This document shows positions 9,940 to 22,340 of a stretch of 60,000 nucleotides of DNA, in pieces. Origin of the DNA: Strigamia acuminata (lineage: Eukaryota > Arthropoda > Chilopoda > Geophilomorpha > Linotaeniidae). The DNA lies in the NCBI GenBank assembly GCA_949358305.1, contig OX442323.1, forward strand, positions 7,256,001 through 7,316,000, read 5' to 3'. Numbering within the stretch: position 1 is the stretch's first letter; each line of letters starts with the position of its first letter. The notes under the pieces were generated by a model that was given only the letters and a program-made list of their open reading frames with translations, ran no database searches and was not told the DNA's origin. The position numbers and the translations under genes are program-made.

Positions 9940-12900
9940 AATTTTAACAGCTCCTACCCAACAACCCAATAGGACAACGTCGGCGAAGGCTTTTTCTGAT
10001 TGGGTCTTGCAGGTAACGAACACTGAAACAAAACCCCGTGTTCCTTAACTCCCGTCAAACTGTCGTCAAAGCCCAACCGAGGTAAACTTTTGGTCTTCAC
10101 CATCTCCTAGATAAAACAAGCATTAAATTAATGTGGGTTCCCGTAAGACATTTTATTGTTGCAGGCACTTTGTGTTTAAGACTGTTCCGGAACTGCTGTT
10201 GAATCAACAAACAAGCGGCGTGAAAGTTCTCCATTACTTCGGCACTCAGCATGCTTTTCGTGTCGGCTTCGCACGAAGATACGAAGACCCCATCAGCCGA
10301 ATTCATGTGAATGTAATGAAACAAAGTGTTTTCGCATCCAGTCGTCAATCTAAAAATAGATTGACAAATGGATTCAACGCTCTCTGTTCAGGTTTGCGTA
10401 AAAACCTACTTTAAAGCGCTTTTATCCGCGTCTGGTAAAGTTTTATACAACGCATTTAAATCGATTGAGCTGTTGCCAGGCAATGTGCGACTTCTCTTAT
10501 TCTGCTAGGAGAGAGGTATCATATTTTCTTTTCAATAAAACATGTCAGTGGCAGTTTTAAGGGTAGGCGAGCTAGGGGTAGGCGTCAAGGAACGTCGGTA
10601 AAATGTGATTTTTATCTACAGGGTCTAAAACCGCCACTGAATCACCTGATAAATCTAGTCAAAATGGGGGTTAAATAATTTGTGGCCAATTTTTACTTTA
10701 TATGGGTTGGTTTCACTGCTTTCTCTCGAATCAACGTCTGAACCCGAAGTACGACTTCGCTCTTGCGGAGTCATGATTGGTGCTTCGTCGCTCATGCTGC
10801 TTGTGCCCAATGAATTACTCGTGTCCGATTCATTGTCATAAAATGCTAAATCCAGTATGATAATACGTCAGTGTGACAAATATTTCCGCATTCAATTCAA
10901 AATCACAAAAAAAGTTAAATTACTCGTTTAATTCCAATATGGCCGACAGAAAGACGTGTTGAAACCCGTTTAAAATCCAAAGAATCCACCCCACGTATGG
11001 ATTATAGAATCGAGTTTTCAATAATCCGATTAGCAAAATTACGACACGTTTTACGTTATTTGCCGCCAAGGAAAATCGAGAGAATCGGTTTTTCAATTTG
11101 GAATTGAACGCGCTTATTGATTTAAATACCTGAATTTGATCCAGACACAAAAGGCAGATTTGGTTTCTTTAAAATAGAACCGAGGTCGCCGAATGATTTT
11201 TTAGCTGAAAACAACAACAGGAATTTAAAAACGACACCAATCGGGACATGATTTTAATAAATTTACGAGATTTGAGGCTAAGTTTCACGTCCTGTCCTTT
11301 ATTCGCTTCGTCTTTAGCGGGTTTACTCGTTTGCATAAACCAATCGACATTGGCAAGCGACGGTACATTCCTCAACAAACTGGATTTGAACAGCATTAAA
11401 TTAGGAGTCGCTAAGAACATTCATTTCGCATAAAGTACATCATCTTTACCCCTTACCAAGCCTCACATGCCTCTGCAATCTGGAAAGAAGCCAACTGAGC
11501 AAGAGTTGCTTCTGCTTGGTTTACATAAAAGGGATCTGGGCCTGGTTTGCCTTCAGCTCTACCAAACATTAAAAAAAATTAAAAAAAAAATAAAAAAAAT
11601 TTAATGCCATTTTTTAGTACTGACTTGACACTGCAACCACCTGCCTCTAATAAAACTCCAAACAAACATTGTTTCTAAAAATACACATATAAAAATTAAA
11701 ATATAATTTTTTTTTCCGCTAAAAAAAATTCTTGACTTACCAAACCCACAACCATCAGAAAGCATCTGCCACTTGTTTCAGAGACCTGAATATTGCTTTG
11801 ACATCTCCTAGATGGGAAAACCTCCTTCCACACAACTAAGCGAGAGACTGATTCCTGATTGGTCAAGACAATGAGCCCATGGTATTTCAAAAACAGCAAC
11901 ATATCCAGCATATCCTCTTTAGGCAAGTGATTTGCCAACAAATAGCCCTAAAAAGCAGAGGATGGAGCAATTAAATCGAGGAATTCTTTGCATGTTCATT
12001 CCATCTCACCCTATAGAACAAGCAAGTGCCTAAAATGGTGTAGCTTCTCTGTACATCATAATAATCATCTGACTGGCATGAGAAAAATGCGCCAAGTTGA
12101 TATTAAAAAGAGGGAGAAAAATTCCATTTCAAGCTGCACATTGTAATCACAATAAACAAATCACAGAGAATGCAAACCAAACATACCAGATCAACAAAAT
12201 CAGCAGCTTCAAATTCATTTAGCATGTTATGAATCTCCATCTAGTAATTGGCAAATATTAAAAGACCGTAAGGCAGAGATAATGTGTTGATTAACTCTGT
12301 AATTTCACCTGAATGTGGGGTGATAAAGGTAGCCATTGAGCACCTTTAAAAGCATTATTGACAAGAACAAAGCCATTAGGCTGCTGCTTCCAATTACCAG
12401 TCCCTTTCTGCTGACTCAAGTACTGCTGCAGTGTTACAAGGAACAGTTGATCAAGCGCTAATTTATTTTCTGCTTTGGAAAAAGCCCTTCAAAGAAAATT
12501 CAAAACTAATTATTGCGCTGCAACTGTGTACAGTCGTGGACAAAAAAAACTTCCCTTCAGTTTAGCTGTTTTAAGTTTATCTCTCGTTATTTGCCCGGTC
12601 TATCTTTTAATACTGTTGTTAGGGCAAGACGAGAGACCGCGTCAAGATTGATGTCGTTGAATCTCAATGGATTTTTTATGTCGCCTGGTAGATAAACTTA
12701 AAACAGCTAAACTGAAGGGACTGTACATATGCACAGTAAAACCTCTGATGTGTAAAATAGTGCTTTATGAACCATTGCGTACTAACGACATTCAACCGGA
12801 AAATTTACAGTAATATGAAATGTGACAAACTTTCTGAACAACATTTTTATCAAACTACAACAACCAAGCAAGCTGTTTAGAAGCTCAAACATGCCTCCAC

Positions 12901-15900
12901 TCTAGTCCAACAACTAATTCAGCTTCTGTAGTTTGATAAACATTTTGTTCAAAGTCCAAACTCCCTATTTGACGATACAGTAGTATAAAAGATAACCCAA
13001 CTTGTTGATTAAGTGGCAGGGATTTAACTCGGCATTACTTTAGAGCAGTTATTTAGGTGAATAAGTAAGGCCCAAAACGATTCATAAATCCGGCCCTGCA
13101 CTGCCATATTTAACTCGTTTAAAGTATACCGTACTGCCTCATTTAAACGCCCGGGTTCATTCAAACGCCCAGCTCGAATAAACGCCGGGGCTTCGGCGGC
13201 GTTTATTGCACCGCGCGCCGCCCCGAACCGACTTTGCCGAGAGGGGGTCGGCCCAAAAAAAAAATTAAACGCCCGGGCGTTTAAATGAGGCAGTACGGTA
13301 TACACTAGGCGCATTCAATAACTCATAAACGGTCGTTTAAACTCGTTTAACACTAGAACGGCCGGAATTTCGGCCTACCTAGAACGGCCAAAACCGGTTA
13401 AAATGACCGGTTGCAATAACGTGAACAGTACGTGCACCAAATGTGCAAAATACTTTCACAATACGTGCACAATACGTGTATACAACGTTTTGGCATCAAA
13501 TTGATTCAATAACACGCGAAATATGCGAAGAAAATACCAAAACAAAAATTGATGGTTATTATAAAACCTGATAAAATTAAATTTCCGTTTTTGATTTTAT
13601 CAGATTTTATAAAAACCATCAATTTTTGTTTTGCTATTTTCTTCGCATGTTTCGCGTGTTACTTAATCAGTTTGATGCCAAAACGTTGTATGCACGTATT
13701 GTGCACATATTGTGCACGTTTGGTGCACGTTTAGTGCAGTTTGGTGCACGTATTGTTCAGATGATTTTAACCGGTCATTTTAACCGGTTTTGGCCGTTCT
13801 AGGTCAATTCACTTTTTTTTCATTATTTCTTAAGAAAAATGCAAGTTTCGATGATTTATGATATAAAGCATCACAAATCAGCTAAAGTCACAAATTAGCA
13901 GCATCGTAAACCCATTGGGTTTATTGCTGCAGCTGTCTTAAACAGCTGTACCGGTCAAGATGACCGGTCTGGCCGTTCTAGTGTTAAACAAACTTTTGAA
14001 CTAGGTTCTCCTTTAAAAGGTCGTTTAAATGGGTTTAAACAGGCTGAGAATAAACAACCTAACCAGGTTGTTTAAATCTCCGTGTAACGGGTTTTCTCGT
14101 TCATATCGCACATTTTGGCAGCCATCTTAGATTTCCGTTAGATCAGATCATTATACAAAACCATAAGTTTTTCTACGAAAGACCTTTCGATCTTTCAATC
14201 ATCGTCAGTAGTAATACTTTATTCAAAACACTGTGAACACTTAAATCGTTCCGTAAGTTGCAAAGACATTCTTGTTACTTACTCGTGCAGCGATTGATAT
14301 TGAAACTTCAATAATCGAGTCATATCCGTGACTAAATGATGCAGCTGGTTTACACACACACTAAACAGGAAGTGAATTTAATGTATTACCTCGGGTAACT
14401 CTAGACCAATATTTGAAATTATTCATTTACCAATCATCCGGTAAAGCTAAAACAAAAGTTTCATTTCCCTCCTGCGCATATCCAACATGAATGAGTTTCT
14501 CATCACATAGTAAACTGGAACTGCTCAATAAAAGAAGATTTAATAATCTAGCGAGTGCAGTTAAGAGGTAATAACGACGAAGAAGGAACAAAGGGTTTCA
14601 CCTGATTGGATTACATGACGTAATGTCAGGTAAAGTGTGGCTCAGGGTCACAAACATCCCTCGCACTTGGACCAGTTTGTTGTCGCATGCAGGAAATTGG
14701 TAAACCACATCTTGCTGCAATGGTAAATTATTCTCAAAAAAGTTGTTGCTAATGGAACTGGTGTATATATATAGACCTTTCCACTTGACAGTTCAGACAC
14801 ACCTTCCAGGGTTAAGTGGAGCACGATACAGTTAGTGCCGTTAAGCAATAAAAATGTCTCTTGTTCTTCTTTCGTATCTTGGCGACTCACCATCTTGGCC
14901 AGTTTGCTCTTCTGGTGCGGCTGAAGAAATGGAATATTGATTAACGAGCCTTCATTTCCACTTTAATAATCTTTACTACCTGGTTGCACTTCAACACATC
15001 AGCCAGAGATTGTAAACTGGCACTTTCGACTACTAGTTTCACCTGTAATACCGAGAAAAATCATTCCATTTCACCAGAGCACTTTGATCGGTCGCAGATC
15101 ATACGTTTGGAGACCCCCACTCTCTGAATTTGAAATGCTTTTTTGAAGTATGGCAAACAAAAATTTATTACAAGTGGCCCTATCGTATTATCCCGTTTTA
15201 AGCAGCTTGTCGCTACACCCTTATGGTTAAAAAAATACGTTAAGGGGTTTCGTAAATGACACGCTGAAATGATTCTTCCAATAATCACAATCACTGCATT
15301 ATTGAGGATCCACGCCAGGTCAAACTGATTATTTTGCATGTCACTTTTATTTATACTTTTATTTGTCAGATATGAAAGCGTTGTAGCGAAGGAATCAGTT
15401 AATGAGGTTCAACCTGTATTACGAAATGCATTATTTAACGTACAATATGCTTAATTCCGCAAAATGCTGTACATTTTAGTATGCAACAAGTGAAAAACAA
15501 TATATTAGGTGCGTTCAATCTGGGTTAGAAGAAGTGACTTTCACTTTTCCTTCCTTTCCTCAAAGTCACTTTTCATTGAATGCACTTACTTACCGCCAGA
15601 CTTCCATTTCCATTTACCGTGTGAATTTACCGCCGTGTGCCACACGTGTGAATTTACCGTGTTCATCGAGAACAAAATGGCTGCCACTGTAGCTTTGTTA
15701 AATGTGCAATGTGCATGCGCACGCACATAAGTGACTTTTAAAAGGTGGATAAAGAACTTCCCAGTTACTTTCCTGAAAGTCACTTAGGTGACTTTACTTG
15801 GTCAAAATGTGACGTAATTATCGTCACTTCTGCCCTCTGAAAGGCAGTTAAGTCAGTTAAGTGACTTTCTACTAGCAGATTGAACGCACCTATTGTAAAA

Positions 15901-18900
15901 TGTATTTTTAAACCATATGGATAGGCGTGAGTTTGACCAGACTGCCGGTAAACCCCATTTACAAATAAATTAAAAATTACAGTGTTTCATTTTTGAGTAT
16001 TCTCCCTCTGTATATCGACATTAGGAACAGAAATTCCCAAAAACTGGCAATTTCACTTATAGCGGCACACGTTTCTTGCATCTGTGCAATGATCCACACA
16101 CGCTTTCATTTCAACTGTTCCTAGCCATCCTCAGTGGTTCTATCATCTTATTTTCTAAATTACTAACCAATCTATAACTTATTAGTTACTGCCTTTCCAT
16201 TGAAAACTTTAATTAGAAAAATATCAATAGTCAACCTTGTGAAAAAGGTGGACGTGCACCAGTAAAGTCTTTGATTAAGTTGTCTGTTCGCAGCCACGGT
16301 CCGCGTGTAATGAGGTCGTGATCTTGACAGGACAAACCAATAATAAAGATTAAAGTATCGGTATTTTCCAGATGAAAAATGTTTTTTTTTTTTATCTTTT
16401 TTTTTTAAAAAAATGCATTAAAAAAACCAGACAAATTCAACATCTTTCTAATAAATATCACAAATGTTGAAGTAATCAATTCCAGTCTTCTCCCGCACCT
16501 GTTCGTGACAGCAAAGGATTATTCAAGTTAAATTTAAGATTCAACGAGATTTAACACGTGCACCCGCGAACAACAATTTTAATTTATTTTATTTATTTAT
16601 TTTTTCTTCTTTTCCATTTTTTTTGAAAAAACGTGTTAAAAATCGATTTGAGTTTGTGTTGTGTATTCCGACGCCGTGCAAGCAACTTGTCAACAATCTA
16701 ATCTGCTGCAAACACGAACAATGCATTAGAAAATCCATCGGCTCGATTTTCGAGGAACCCGCAAACTGATAACGAGCGCAATTCAAATATTTAAGAATTA
16801 AAGCCGACGTTTGCTTAATTAAAAATAACCAAATCCGCCATGACTTACCGCCCTTTAACACGCATGCGTTAATTTGACAAATTACGACCCTCCGAAACCA
16901 TCACAACTTAAACGCTTTACATTTTCCCAAACCACTTTGCATTTCCTCAACCAATTAAACCCAAAAAAAATAAAAACAAAAAATAAAATGTCACCCAAAA
17001 TGGCGTCATATTTCGTCCCTAAAATCTCATCATCCGATAATACGAGCGTTGTTGCTCGTAATAATTAATATCTGAATATTTCTAAGCAATTTTGCATTAG
17101 ATTTCGGCAACACGGAAGTGATTTGAACGAGGAAGTCGGGATAAAGTGAAAAAAATCAATTTTTTTCCCGCCGAACCTAAAAAATCCATTATTTTTATCC
17201 ATTTACGAGTTCGAGCATTTCTGCTTTAAGTGAGCGAGATCGATACCGCAATTGGAGAAAAATACGTCCGTAAAAGAAGGAGAATCCATTTTTATTCGAA
17301 TTTTATATATATGTGTACGCTAAAATTTAGATCTGATAAATATTTCATCGGGAAGTAAAATGTAAAAGCGGAGAGAGACCCAAGAGAAAGTAAAATTAAA
17401 ATCAATACAGGATCCCTGTGGCACCAGGGAACCGCCCACTCACCTTACACGGGGAGGAAATGGCACCTAGGACTCGGTTGACGTTGCGAAAAGACACTTC
17501 CACGTCGTTCACACTTCGAATGCAATCCCCTGTCAAAACAAACCCTAAATTAAAGCCCGTCACGTGATGTTTGAACTAAAAATTAATTAATTCGAATTAA
17601 ATCAAATTAGATTACGGTAGAGCATCGATTATCCGAATTAAGTGAGAGACATAGGTGTTGTAAAACGGATTTGTTCGCACGATCGGACATTAGGTTAATC
17701 TACATACTGTAATTGTGTATAAAAATTTTAAAAATCGATAAAAAATCAACAAAAATCGTTAAAAATCGACAAAAATTGTTAAAAATCGACAAAAATTGTT
17801 TAAAAAATCGACAAAAATCGTTAAACGACAAAAATCGTTTAAAAATCGACAAAAATTGTTAAAAAATCGACAAAAATCGTTACAAATTGATAAAAATCGT
17901 TAAAATTTGATAAAATCGTTAGAAATCATTAGAAAAATCACTAAAAAACCTTTAAAAAAATCATTAAAAACCGATAAAAACCATCAAAAATTGATAAAAA
18001 AATCATTAAAAAACGATAAAAACCATTAGAAATCAATAGTAAATAATAATTAAAAACCAATAAAAATCATTAAAATTTGATAAAAATCGTTAAAATTTAA
18101 AAAAAATCGTTAAAATTTGATAAAAATCGTTAAAATTTGATAAAAATCGTTAAAATTTGATAAAAACCGTTAAAATTTGATAAAAATCGTTAGAAATTAT
18201 TAGAAAAATCATTAAAAACCGATAAAATCGTTTAAAATCATTAAAAATCAATAAAAATCGATCACAATCTATAAAAATCAATTAAAAAATCTATAAAAAT
18301 CAATTAAAAAATCTATAAAACTCAATTTAAAAAATCTATAAAAATCAATTAAAAAATCGATAAAAATCAATTTAATAAATCTATAAAACTCAATTAAAAA
18401 ATCGATAAAACTCAATTAAAAAATCGATAAATATTCATCAAAAATCGATCACCAGTCACCACTGTTCGCCCAATCGATGCTCTACAGTAATTTAAATCAA
18501 AAATCTCCGAATCTTTTCACCAATTTTTATGGCCTCGCAACACATGGCTTCGCCATCTGGAATCAGCCCACGGACCATAATACGATCGTCATCGTGGCTG
18601 ACATCTCCATTGCAGTTGCCATGGAAACTTGCGGGTATAATTCCGAACAGAACTTCGCATAAACTCGCCCGTCTGCCGTAATTATGACGACTCGGATCAA
18701 CGTCGAGCAAAACTTCCTTCGCCTCGCCGCAAACTTGATGGAAACTCACTTTCGGCGCCTGACTAAACGCGTTGGCGGCGTCTTCGGCGCCCGGCACTTC
18801 ACGCGGGCCCAGGTCCACATTTCTCAGCACTTTGCTCGCTTTTATTAGCGATTTCAGCGTATCTGCGGCGAAATTTTAACCAAAAATAAACACACAATTC

Positions 18901-19330
18901 ACTCCGAACAAGCGTGCTATTTATACACTCGCTAAATAAATACCAGAGCGCTTTTTCTTCGCCCTTTTCTCGCTCTTGTTTACATTGCTCGCATCACCAC
19001 TGGCCATTCTCTCTTTGTGCTGAGCATTCGCGCTCGCTTCTGCAACTTGTTCCGGTGGCGGCAATGTTGATCCCACGTAAAACACATCTCCGGAATCACT
19101 CACTCCGTCGAGCCATTCGGGGTCTGAGTATCTGGAATTAAAGTTGGATTAGTTTCCGAGGTGTTTTTGAGGTTTTTTTGGTTGTTTTTTGACGTTTTTG
19201 AGGCGGTTTTTGCTCACTCTGAGTCGGAGTTGTCACGTGGTTCGTCGTTTTCCGTCGATTCCTCTTCGTCGCACGTGCTCAGATCGATGTAGTTTCTGTT
19301 TTTAGGTTGGTAGCGGTGATTATGGGTCAT
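9787..19330 (-). CDS. INTU: Inturned-like protein, 22 exons, about 886 aa
   Basis: Planar-cell-polarity effector and CPLANE subunit that, with Fuzzy and Wdpcp, works at the base of cilia and in actin-hair placement. Exons (minus): 19330-19218, 19131-18944, 18862-18521, 17529-17444, 15042-14980, 14920-14777, 14714-14602, 14520-14431, 14360-14283, 12486-12309, 12240-12187, 12072-12010, 11947-11741, 11674-11625, 11558-11457, 11379-11267, 11204-11130, 10845-10697, 10504-10410, 10349-10169, 10022-9958, 9898-9787; phases all agree. Recognisable parts: an acidic N-terminus with [18 protein letters not shown], a PDZ domain ending in [20 protein letters not shown], longin-like regions ([27 protein letters not shown]), and the C-terminal [20 protein letters not shown]. 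Human INTU is 942 aa, so this looks full length. Large introns hold MITEs and a satellite. The start ATG is the first in frame after a GC-richer leader. Confidence 0.93.
12531..12723. mobile_element. Tc1/mariner-type MITE in INTU intron 9
   Basis: TA dinucleotides (12529-12530, 12724-12725) flank ends CAGTC and GACTG. Inside are near-perfect inverted arms, CCCTTCAGTTTAGCTGTTTT on the left near 12551 and its complement on the right ending near 12719. The left end also has GTGGACAAAAA, common in Tc1-like elements. The element has no coding capacity. Confidence 0.82.
13127..13300. mobile_element. 174-bp MITE with 30-bp inverted ends (TA flanks)
   Basis: The ends are TACCGTACTGCCTCATTTAA and its complement, extending inward through CGCCCGGG. 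TA repeats at 13125-13126 and 13301-13302 flank the element. The core is unusually GC-rich for this window. A fragment of the same family (CCCGGCGTT...GAGGCAGTATGGTA) lies at 52078-52130. It sits in INTU intron 9. Confidence 0.82.
13351..13983. mobile_element. 633-bp TTAA-target element (piggyBac-like), internally palindromic
   Basis: TTAA at 13347-13350 and 13984-13987 flank inverted ends CACTAGAACGGCC and GGCCGTTCTAGTG. A second, inner inverted pair (CTAGAACGGCCAAAACCGG near 13380 and its complement near 13785) suggests nesting or an internal duplication. Further in, nearly the whole element folds back on itself around about 13585. No transposase. It lies in INTU intron 9. Confidence 0.85.
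15507..15891. mobile_element. 385-bp MITE with AGGTGCGTTCAATCTG ends
   Basis: The inverted ends AGGTGCGTTCAATCTG and CAGATTGAACGCACCT are perfect. They are flanked by ATT on both sides (15504-15506, 15892-15894), a 3-base target duplication. The interior has repeated AAGTGACTTT and AAAGTCACTT blocks in both orientations. It lies in INTU intron 4. The superfamily is not certain. Confidence 0.82.
17726..18445. repeat. Degenerate AAAAATCGTT-type satellite in INTU intron 3
   Basis: About 700 bases made of diverging 10-14 base units such as AAAAATCGTT, AAAAATCGAC, AAAATTTGAT and AAAAATCAATT. It fills most of the 991-base intron between exons 3 and 4 of INTU. The strand is strongly purine-skewed (A-rich on plus). 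It has no open frame and is not part of the coding sequence. Confidence 0.9.
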
Positions 19331-21370
19331 GATATGTGTTTTATTGAGCCGTTTTCGAGTGGGTTTGTATAACGGTTGGGTATAACTCGTCGGCCATAAT
19401 TGTGGATTTCCGGTTTGGTGGCAGTCGCCAGTGGCAACGGTGAAAGTTGTTGGTTTTTGGGTATAGATGGCGGTGGTGTTTGGCGGGAAGTTTGAAAAGA
19501 TAATTATGTTTTTTTTTTATTTTGTTTATTAATTTAATTTGTAGGAATTAAATTAGATTAAATATCAATAAATTGTCGTATAAAATAATGCTTTCGTTCG
19601 AATAAAATGATGTCTTATTGAATTAAAGATAGAAAAGATTGAAATGAAGAATTTAAATCGGTTTGTATTTACCTCTTGTGTATTTCTCCGAAGCAAAACG
19701 TTTATTTAATACTAAATTGCTTTTCAAAACTATTCATAAATCAGAAAAATAAAAATAAAAATAATTTATTGACATTGCAAAGCATATTTTACTTGAACGT
19801 CTATCGATCCATAATTCGACTTTAAACCGACGTTTAGAACAAGAATTCGCTGCGATAAATAAAAATAAAAATTCCCAAATCAAAATTAAAAAATTCATAA
19901 ATAAAAAAATAAAAAAATACAATAAAACACAATTTTCCGTAACATATCTTTAATATATCATTTTAATGCACGACTAACCTAAATGAGCGGCTATTTACAA
20001 TACAATCACGTGCATTTCGTGGGTGGAGCTGCCGACGCAAGTGCAAAATCGATTGCACTGAAGATGGTTATTGCAGCAAAGAATAGAAGAGTAAAGACTC
20101 GTAATTGTGTGACGAAGAGACAAATCGGTCCAATAACCGCAATAGAAAATAGAAAATCCACGTTCAATTAGCACACAATCTAAAATCCTCATTCCAGATT
20201 AACAAAACAACAACAAAACACAAAAATCTTTCATTCCCGGCCATTTTAATGCGCTTTAAACGCCACTACAAGCATAAATCACCTATTGAGAATGGACGAG
20301 TGAGTATAAGGTGCAATTTAGCTCCTGAATAAACGAGAAAGTGGGCAGTGGTTGAGGATTTGAGAGCCACAAACGGGCCATTCTGTGGCGCCCATAAAAC
20401 AGTCGTTCTCTAGCCGTGTATGAAAAGAAAAACATAATAAAAAAAAAGTACCCAGAGGAAAGGGAAAGGGAAAGTGCTCGTCACTTTTATATCATTAAAA
20501 TTTAAGTGAGTATAACCCAAGATATTAATCAAGATTTAATTATCCCTTTAACTTTCGATCGCGTTTTATTTATAGCGTCTTATTACTCGTGACTGGCGGT
20601 TCTGCAAACTTGTTGGTAATGTATGGAACCAATCAAGCTTCTAAATAGCCTATTACATGAGCGTGCAATGAATCATCCTCCGTTTCTTTCTATTTTGATG
20701 GTGATAAATGGCGGATTTGATCTGTCCCAGTGAACGTTTTTGGCGCGAGTGCGACCTTATCTTTAACAACGGAAATGTCGAGTGAAATCTATCTGATAGA
20801 TGGAGGCTAAATAAGCCTTTTTTTATATATCTGGTGTTTCACTCAGTGTGGAATTAATTGCATTCGCCTTTCTCATTACAAGGAAAGCTCTGGGGACTAC
20901 TAAAATGTGGTTCTGATTACATTTCTTACTCTCGTTTCGAGTTTTTTTTTTAGTTTTCTCATTTTTCTCGACTTAATTCAACATTTTCTCGTTTGATACT
21001 AATCTGTTGAATATATAACAACAATTTGTTGGTAAAAATGATGTTGGAGAGCGAGTTTATGGCACTAAAACGTAGACGATGCGAGTTGGAATAGATTTTG
21101 TTGCCACAAAACATTTCAGGTTTACAGTTAAGTTGATTTCAGTGTAAATAGATTTGTTGAAGAGGGAGTTGTTAGATCTAGCTTTTCTTCTCTTTAAACC
21201 TGCTGAGGAATAAATAGAGTTAAAACCAGAGTTCTAGCTAAGATTTTTTTCCTTTATAAAATCAATTCTATTGACTAATCTTGTCTTTTGAAAATCGGAA
21301 AGACGACAATTTAATAATAGGCCTATATTTATATGCGTATGTAGTGTTTGGGGATTTTGATGTTCTGTTA
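19331..21370. other. INTU upstream region and gene-less stretch
   Basis: The first about 150 bases upstream of the INTU start are GC-richer and hold ATGGCGG on the plus strand near 19467, so this is the probable INTU promoter. No TATA box is obvious. From 19.5 to 21.37 kb I see no gene or defined repeat, only AT-rich sequence with short chance ORFs. Confidence 0.45.
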
Positions 21371-21837
21371 AGGGACAGGATAATTTGCGGAACCGCGGAA
21401 CTGGCGGAACAGGCGGAACCGATGGGTTTGTGGAAAACCCGGTATCGCCAATTCTGTGGAAACGGCGGAACGGCGGAACTAGATTGTTTCATTGCCAAAT
21501 TCCGCTGAACAAGCTGAAATATTGTAATCAAAATATCAAAATTAAACAAAAGTTTAATTAAATAGAAATAACCAAAAACAAAAATAAATAAAAATCAACA
21601 AAAATAAAAATAAATAAAAATCAACAAAAATAAAAATAAATAAAAATAACCCAAAATAAAAGTACGATTGAAGTTTTGATACTAAATAATCTTATTTATT
21701 TATCATTTTATCACGAGTTTTGTGCCTAAAAAATTAGATTTTACGCCCAACTTTTGTTTTTTACAATAAAAATGGTTTTTCCGTTTGATAAATTCGTTTT
21801 ACACCGATGCAAATTAATTAATTGAGACAAAAAATTG

Positions 21838-21965
21838 ATTTTGGCCAAAAAAATGAATTTTTGGCCAAAAAAATGAATTTTTGGCCAAAAAAATGAATTT
21901 TTGGCCAAAAAAATGAATTTTTGGCCAAAAAAATGAATTTTTGGCCAAAAAAATGAATTTTTGAC
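21838..21965. repeat. 20-bp satellite (TTGGCCAAAAAAATGAATTT)
   Basis: About six near-perfect copies of a 20-base unit whose core TTGGCCAA is itself palindromic. It forms the left part of the core of the foldback element and continues into related 20-base units to its right. The minus-strand reading gives a long repetitive open frame, which is an artefact of the repeat. Confidence 0.92.
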
Positions 21966-22033
21966 CAAAAAATTCATTTGTGGTTCGAAAAAGGGTTTTT
22001 TGAGTCAGAAAATTGATTTTTGAGTCAAAAAAT

Positions 22034-22340
22034 TCAATTTTGACTGAAAAAACTTAAATTTTGACAGAAAAAAATTAAATTTTGACAGAAAAAAATTAAA
22101 TTTTGACAGAAAAAAATTAAATTTTGACAGAAAAAAATTAAATTTTTACAGAAAAAAATTAAATTTTGACTCAAAAAATTGAATTTTGACAGAAAAAAAT
22201 TAAATTTTGACTCAAAAAATTGAATTTTTTTACCAAAAATGAATTTTTTCACCAAAAATGAATTTTTTCACCAAAAATGAAATTTTTCACCAAAAATGAA
22301 ATTTTTCACCAAAAATGAAATTTTTCACCAAAAATCAATT
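22034..22340. repeat. About 20-bp satellite (GACAGAAAAAAATTAAATTT)
   Basis: Roughly seven copies of GACAGAAAAAAATTAAATTT, followed by copies of a 19-base CACCAAAAATGAAATTTTT unit. The units are diverged relatives of the 21.84-kb array. Both arrays lie at the centre of the inverted arms of the foldback element. Confidence 0.88.

Noticed and set aside
10133-10414. 93-codon plus-strand ORF
   Set aside because: Antisense to INTU exons 19 and 20.
21741-22255. Minus-strand ORFs rich in FFGQKFIF and NLIFFCQ repeats
   Set aside because: Translations of 20-bp satellites in the foldback element.
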